Positions 59,881-64,000 of a stretch of 64,000 bases of DNA are shown in pieces (positions within the stretch are counted from its first letter, which is position 1; the number at the start of each line of letters is the position of its first letter). The notes beneath the pieces are model-generated. The model saw only the letters and a list, made by a program, of their open reading frames with translations, was not told where the DNA came from and made no database searches. This DNA comes from an uncultured Bacilli bacterium (GTDB lineage Bacteria > Bacillota_I > Bacilli_A > RFN20 > CAG-288): positions 27,869 to 91,868 of the forward strand of contig CAKVBX010000001.1 in NCBI GenBank assembly GCA_934725685.1, given 5' to 3'. Position numbers and translations under genes: made by a program.

Positions 59881-61401
59881 ATGAACAGCAAATTAGAGCG
59901 ACTTTATGCACTGCTTCGCCAGTGCGAATACAGAAACCATGCCATCCAGATTCTAAACTATGACATGGAGACACAGGCGTCGGAAGGAGGAATGGAGGAT
60001 GACGGAAGAGATATCTCCTATCTTTCCGAAGAAATTTTCCGTATCCATTCCAGCGAAGAATTCCGGACGCTGGTGGAAGACCTCTACCTGGAAAAAGAGA
60101 GCTTTGACTTCTGGAATCAGCGACTGCTCACATTACTCAAGCGGGAAATCGACCACGAGAAAAACATCACACCCGAGTTTGATAAAGAGAGAACCGAACT
60201 CTTCAACAAGGCATATATCACCTGGATCAAAGCCAAGGAGAAGAACGACTACTCCCTCTTTGAGGATTGCCTGAAGAAAATCGTCGCCTCCGAACGGAAA
60301 TACGCCGCCCTTCAGGACGGACATCAGGAAGGCAGGCTCTATGACGTCCTTCTCAATCAGTACGAAGAAGGATTCACCAGCGAAGACCTCGACCGCTTCT
60401 TCGACGAACTCGAAGAAGGCCTGGTTCCACTTCTTAAAAGAGTCAGAGCTTCCTCCTATACCCCGAGGCACGACTTCCTGAAACGGAGAGTCCCTATCAG
60501 CAAACAGGAAGAGTTTTCTCTCTTCCTCATGCGCTTCAACGGCTTCGATTTCAAAAGAGGCTCCCTCTCGACGACAGAACACCCCTTCACCTCCCAGTTC
60601 TCCTATAATGACGTCAGAATCACAACCCACTACTTCGAAGACAATTTCATATCCAACATGTATTCCATCATCCATGAAGGCGGACACGCCTTATTCGGTC
60701 AGAACGTGAGAGAGGAAGTCTTCACCCACCAGCTCGGAGAAGCTAGTCTCAGTCTATCGAAGCACGAATCCGTCTCCCGCTTCTATGAGAATGTCATCGG
60801 AAGAAGCAGATCCTACATTCATGCCATCTATCCCGAATTCAAAAGAATCTTCGCCGAGGAAATGAGTGATGTAAGCGAAGAGGATTTCTACGAAGGAGCC
60901 AACTATGTCGACTTCACCAACCTTCTTCGCACCGAAGCCGATGAACTCACTTACTCCTTGCACATCATCATTCGCTACCGTTTAGAAAAACTCATGATGA
61001 ACGGAAAAGTAGACTTCGACAATCTGGATGAAGAGTGGAACCGCCTCTATAACGAAATCCTCGGTGTCGAGAATAAAGATGCCAGGACCGGAATCCTTCA
61101 GGACGTCCATTGGACTTCCGGATTCGGTTACTTCCCCACCTACAGCATGGGCAACGCTCTCAACTGCATGTATGTGAAGAAGATGAAACAGGATCTCAAC
61201 TTTGAAGACACCATACAAGAAGGACACATGGATAAGATTCTTGCCTGGATGAAGGACAACGTCTTTGCCACCGCCCCACTCTATGACACCAAAGAATGGA
61301 TTCGTTCTCTCACTGGGGAGGACTTCTCACCGAAGGCCTACATCAGCTACCTCACCGAGAAATTCACGGACTTATATCACTTAGGAAAGGAAAACGCATA
61401 A
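59881..61401 (+). CDS. M32-family metallocarboxypeptidase (Taq type)
   Basis: 506 residues. Removes C-terminal amino acids from peptides. Family signatures: HPFTSQFSYNDVRITTHY, the zinc motif HEGGH at 265-269, HESVSRFYEN, LLRTEADELTYSLHIIIRY and GYFPTYSMGN. GAAAGG precedes ATG. Its stop shares a base with the start of the next peptidase gene, so the two enzymes are coupled and probably process the same peptides in the cytosol. Confidence 0.95.
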   Translation: MNSKLERLYALLRQCEYRNHAIQILNYDMETQASEGGMEDDGRDISYLSEEIFRIHSSEEFRTLVEDLYLEKESFDFWNQRLLTLLKREIDHEKNITPEFDKERTELFNKAYITWIKAKEKNDYSLFEDCLKKIVASERKYAALQDGHQEGRLYDVLLNQYEEGFTSEDLDRFFDELEEGLVPLLKRVRASSYTPRHDFLKRRVPISKQEEFSLFLMRFNGFDFKRGSLSTTEHPFTSQFSYNDVRITTHYFEDNFISNMYSIIHEGGHALFGQNVREEVFTHQLGEASLSLSKHESVSRFYENVIGRSRSYIHAIYPEFKRIFAEEMSDVSEEDFYEGANYVDFTNLLRTEADELTYSLHIIIRYRLEKLMMNGKVDFDNLDEEWNRLYNEILGVENKDARTGILQDVHWTSGFGYFPTYSMGNALNCMYVKKMKQDLNFEDTIQEGHMDKILAWMKDNVFATAPLYDTKEWIRSLTGEDFSPKAYISYLTEKFTDLYHLGKENA

Positions 61402-63131
61402 TGATTCAGAAATTCAATCCCGATTTCGACAACCTGGAAAGCATCGTCGTCGAAAAGCCCAACAAAGACGAAATCATCGAGGCCATCAAGTCTCTCGACG
61501 AAAGGCTGAAGAATGCCAAGACCGGTGAAGAAGCAGTCAGCACCGTCAGAGAGTACTTCACTCTCTCCGACGATATCCGCACTATTTTTTCCCTCGTTTA
61601 CATCCATTACACCATCAACACGGCAGACCCCTATTACAAGGAGCTCTCCGAACTGATCGATAATATCTCCCCGGAAATTTCTGAATACTCCAATCAGTTC
61701 GATAAGGATTTTTATGACTCCCCGTTCCGGAAGGAACTCGCAGAAGTTTTCGGAGAACTCTATTTCGATCAGGTCGCCCTCTCCAATAAGACTTTCAGCA
61801 AGGAAATCATCCCCGACCTTGTTGAAGAGAACAAGCTTACAAGAGAATATATCGATGTCATTTCCTCCGGCCTCATCGAATTCCGCGGCGAAAAGTACAG
61901 CCTCTCCCAGATGGGTAAATTCACCACTTCGTTAGACCGGGAAACCAGAAAAGAAGCCAGCACGGCTACCTGGAACTTCTACGCCGATCACGACGAACAG
62001 ATTGGTCAGATCTACGACGGCATGGTCAAAGTCCGCACCCGCATCGCCCACAAACTCGGTTATAAGAACTTCCTCTACCTCGGATATGACAGAATGGGAA
62101 GACTCGACTGGACTCCGGAAGATGCCAAAGAATACCGGGAGAAGATTCTGAAATACATCGTCCCGCTCTCCTCTGAAATCTTCGAAAAACAGAAGGAACG
62201 TCTCGGCTATCCCGACATGCATTACTATGACTACAGCATTTTCTATAAGAGCGGAAATCCGACGCCGAAGGGAACTCCGGACGAACTGATTGCCCAGGCG
62301 AAGAAGATGTACAGCGAGCTCTCTCCTGTCGCCAGCAAGTACTTCGATTTCATGGTCGACCATCACTGCATGGATATCCTCGCCAAAAAAAACAAGGCAG
62401 GCGGCGGATATATGGATTACCTCCCCAGCCTCAAGACTTCCTTCATCTTCTCCAACTTCAATGGCACAAGCGGTGATGTCGATGTTCTCACACACGAATT
62501 TGGTCACTCTCTCCAAGGCTTCTTAGGTGCGGAGAATACGGATGTCCCTTCCTATCGCAGTCCGGGATATGAATGCTGTGAAATGCATTCGATGTCCATG
62601 GAATATCTCACCTATCCTTGGATGAAATACTTCTTCAAAGAAGATACCGACAAATATCTTTATCAGCACCTCTGCGATGCCATCACCTTTATTCCCTACG
62701 GCTGCATCGTCGATGCATTCCAGGCTTATGTCTACGAGAACCCCGACCTCACCCACGAGGAGAGAAAAGCCTACTTCCGCAGCCTTGAGAAAACCTATCT
62801 TCCCCACCGCCAATATGAAGAAAACGCCTTCCTCGAATCAGGAGGATATTTCGAAAGACAGGCACACATCTTCGAAAACCCGCTCTACTATCTCGACTAC
62901 ACAATTGCTCAGGTTGTCGCCTTGGAATTCTTCGCCGAATCAGAAAAAAATCATAAAGAAGCGTTCAACAAATATCTTGCCTTCGACCGTCTCGGCGGCA
63001 CTCTTCCCTTCAGAACACTATTGAAAAAGGCGGGTATCGAAAATCCGATGGATGGAGACACCCTGAAGGACGTCAGCGAAGATGTCATGAAGTATCTTTC
63101 TACATTCGACCTTTCAAAAATCGATTGCTAG
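61401..63131 (+). CDS. M3-family oligoendopeptidase
   Basis: 576 residues. The zinc site HEFGH is at 365-369 in LTHEFGHSLQGFLG, with a downstream helix SPGYECCEMHSMSMEYL supplying the third ligand. It is a second M3 enzyme, clearly different from PepF at 25814-27589 and closer to the pz-peptidase/YjbG-like group. ATG overlaps the TAA of the M32 gene (TAATG), and AAAGGAAAA precedes it. Last gene of the operon. Confidence 0.93.
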   Translation: MIQKFNPDFDNLESIVVEKPNKDEIIEAIKSLDERLKNAKTGEEAVSTVREYFTLSDDIRTIFSLVYIHYTINTADPYYKELSELIDNISPEISEYSNQFDKDFYDSPFRKELAEVFGELYFDQVALSNKTFSKEIIPDLVEENKLTREYIDVISSGLIEFRGEKYSLSQMGKFTTSLDRETRKEASTATWNFYADHDEQIGQIYDGMVKVRTRIAHKLGYKNFLYLGYDRMGRLDWTPEDAKEYREKILKYIVPLSSEIFEKQKERLGYPDMHYYDYSIFYKSGNPTPKGTPDELIAQAKKMYSELSPVASKYFDFMVDHHCMDILAKKNKAGGGYMDYLPSLKTSFIFSNFNGTSGDVDVLTHEFGHSLQGFLGAENTDVPSYRSPGYECCEMHSMSMEYLTYPWMKYFFKEDTDKYLYQHLCDAITFIPYGCIVDAFQAYVYENPDLTHEERKAYFRSLEKTYLPHRQYEENAFLESGGYFERQAHIFENPLYYLDYTIAQVVALEFFAESEKNHKEAFNKYLAFDRLGGTLPFRTLLKKAGIENPMDGDTLKDVSEDVMKYLSTFDLSKIDC

Positions 63132-63460
63132 AAGAACGATGCATTGATTCCATCTCTTATATTTTGCTGTTTGATTCTTGGTTAGAAAGCCAGGGCTCAA
63201 ACAGCTTTTTCTATTTCAAACAGCAACGTGTAAAAGGAACCGATTGACTTTTTGAAGGCCATTCTCACCAACGTTTTCTGCTGCTTTATCATAAAGTTTA
63301 AGCTGAAAACAATCATTTCAAATTGATGAAATTTCGAAAATACATCGCTCATTCATGAATGTATTCACTCGTGTTTTTTTCCTCAACAAACGTGTCAAAT
63401 AGAATTATGAATGCTGTCTTTATCAGTTTCGTTCTTTTAAAAATTTACTTATCATTTTTG
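63132..63460. other. AT-rich intergenic DNA without a credible gene
   Basis: About 330 bases, clearly more AT-rich than the coding part of the window. No frame longer than about 40 codons has plausible composition or start signals, and no strong terminator follows the M3 gene. It continues into the broken prepilin-like frame, so it may be decayed coding sequence. Confidence 0.5.
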
Positions 63461-63698
63461 TTATATAGGAATCCAACTTTTTTTCGATTCCGAGAAACGA
63501 CACACTACGCATAGCATTTCTTTTGTTACATGCTCCATATATTTTCGCTTTTTTGGTTCTTTGCAAAGCGTTTTGCTCAGATAAATATCGCACAATATCT
63601 TCATAACCATTCCGATGATAAAAAGCGATTCTACAAGTTGATATCCCTTATTTTGCAAGCAAGCAAACGAACGGATTTCCAATCTTCATTCGCCCAAG
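63461..63698 (-). pseudogene. Remnant of a type IV prepilin-like (ComG-type) gene
   Basis: The minus strand encodes KGYQLVESLFIIGMVMKIL, a match to the prepilin cleavage and helix pattern (G, then aromatic, Glu at +5). In that frame the only start is TTG. Upstream, ATG 63698 is in frame with the motif only if one of the tandem CTTG units near 63657-63666 is removed, as if a 4-base duplication had broken the gene. After the motif the sequence is basic and ends early at 63461. A short chance match cannot be excluded. Confidence 0.4.
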
Positions 63699-63816
63699 TT
63701 TTTACATGGATAAAGGTGTTCACTACATTTTTAAAGGCACTTGGTATTTCTTCACTATTTGTTTATTTCCCGAATATAATGTCTGAAATATGTGTCATTG
63801 TTCAGCGATTTTGTCC

Positions 63817-64000
63817 CTATATTTTCATGTGTCTCCAAGGATGATCTAACGATGGTTTCTTTTGTTTCTTCGATATAGGAACAGGCCCTTTTGGGGACTG
63901 TTCCGAAAAAGAAGAAACAAGACCCGGTTTCGGGTCTATCTCCTTTGTGCGATAATATTCATGGTTGTAGTAACCGAATATTTCTCCTGTCCAGGTGATT
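63817..64000 (-). CDS. Possible 3' end of a gene running off the window
   Basis: Three minus-strand frames are open at the edge and end at 63959, 63936 and 63817. The longest gives 60 residues beginning ITWTGEIFGYYNHEYYR. The hairpin at 63920-63937, T-rich on its minus-strand side, favours one of the shorter ends as the real one. The residues are too few to identify; a transposase tail is one possibility. Confidence 0.3.
   Translation of the reverse strand, partial: ITWTGEIFGYYNHEYYRTKEIDPKPGLVSSFSEQSPKGPVPISKKQKKPSLDHPWRHMKI
63862..63920. repeat. Long nested hairpin
   Basis: Outer arms TTGTTTCTTC (63862-63871) and GAAGAAACAA (63911-63920) enclose inner arms GGAACAG (63878-63884) and CTGTTCC (63898-63904), with CCC/GGG around a TTTT loop. 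It could be a terminator pair or the end of a small mobile element. Confidence 0.55.
63920..63937 (-). terminator. Hairpin at the right end, probable terminator
   Basis: AGACCCG-GTTT-CGGGTCT; on the minus strand it is followed by TGTTTCTTCTTTTTC, which suits termination of a gene entering from the right edge. Confidence 0.65.

Noticed and set aside
59804..59974. 57-residue N-terminal extension of the glycosyltransferase
   Set aside because: It would run through the promoters and into the divergent peptidase gene; the GT fold begins directly after ATG 59803.
63530..63844. 104-codon plus-strand frame in the AT-rich right end
   Set aside because: It is Phe/Ile/Lys-rich as expected of random AT-rich DNA, has no ribosome site, and overlaps the prepilin-like remnant on the other strand.
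1..64000. CRISPR array, prophage or complete insertion sequence
   Set aside because: No regularly spaced repeats, phage structural genes, integrase or intact transposase were found on either strand.

Overview
The window is about 64 kb of ordinary bacterial chromosome, roughly mid-40s % GC, densely packed on both strands, with Shine-Dalgarno starts, TTGAAA/TATAAT-type promoters and many intrinsic terminators. TGA is used as a stop, so the mycoplasma code is excluded. An RNA polymerase delta subunit, an S-box (SAM-I) riboswitch on metK, cre-like boxes, long-form HPF, five Cys-anchored lipoproteins, the MEP isoprenoid enzymes ispD and ispF, and a PduL-type phosphotransacylase together point to a fermentative, probably host-associated member of the Bacillota (Bacilli/Erysipelotrichia-like). 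That placement is inference; no rRNA is present to settle it.

Layout. 1-9.8 kb: a cut gene end, oleate hydratase, an acetylesterase-like lipoprotein, a GH13 alpha-1,6-glucosidase, an HD-domain hydrolase with a membrane protein, a DUF368 polyprenyl-phosphate translocase, a TetR regulator and small proteins. 9.8-11.1 kb: SAM-I riboswitch plus metK. 11.1-17.9 kb: a glycan-use locus with GH2 beta-galactosidase and a GH31 enzyme carrying a PA14 domain, divergent from an SGNH esterase across a LacI-type operator. 17.9-20.9 kb: NADP secondary alcohol dehydrogenase coupled to a CobW-type GTPase, and a NUDIX hydrolase. 21-24.7 kb: a CotH kinase and lipoprotein pair. 24.9-31 kb: Hsp33/PepF, a CPA2 antiporter, a lipoprotein and ispD. 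31-33 kb: pgi and five tRNAs (Val, Tyr, Gln, Lys, Leu).

33-39 kb: a NifU-domain protein, PduL, a PLC-like protein, a TSCPD protein, an Orn/Lys/Arg decarboxylase, hpf with cre boxes and an unknown pair. 39.2-44.4 kb: a two-gene cassette for membrane-anchored proteins, the larger (1331 residues) built from five repeated beta-rich modules; this is the best candidate for an undescribed system. 44.5-47.1 kb: a very basic 50-residue protein behind a near-consensus promoter, nucleotide-cleaning enzymes (NUDIX, MazG), a LemA-like protein and fructose-6-phosphate aldolase/transaldolase. 47.2-58.6 kb, all minus strand: 5'-nucleotidase lipoprotein, CysQ, NrnA, rpoE, argS, ispF, ychF, a repeat-rich lipoprotein and pnp. 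58.8-63.1 kb: a glycolipid-type glycosyltransferase divergent from an M32/M3 peptidase operon. 63.1-64 kb: AT-rich decayed DNA with a broken prepilin-like frame and strong hairpins.

Two regulatory themes recur. Several envelope genes have a TATAAT-like box 6-9 bases before ATG and no ribosome-binding site, which suggests leaderless transcripts. Carbon control is suggested by cre-like sites at the acetylesterase and hpf promoters and by the lacZ operator. No prophage, CRISPR array or complete insertion sequence was seen.
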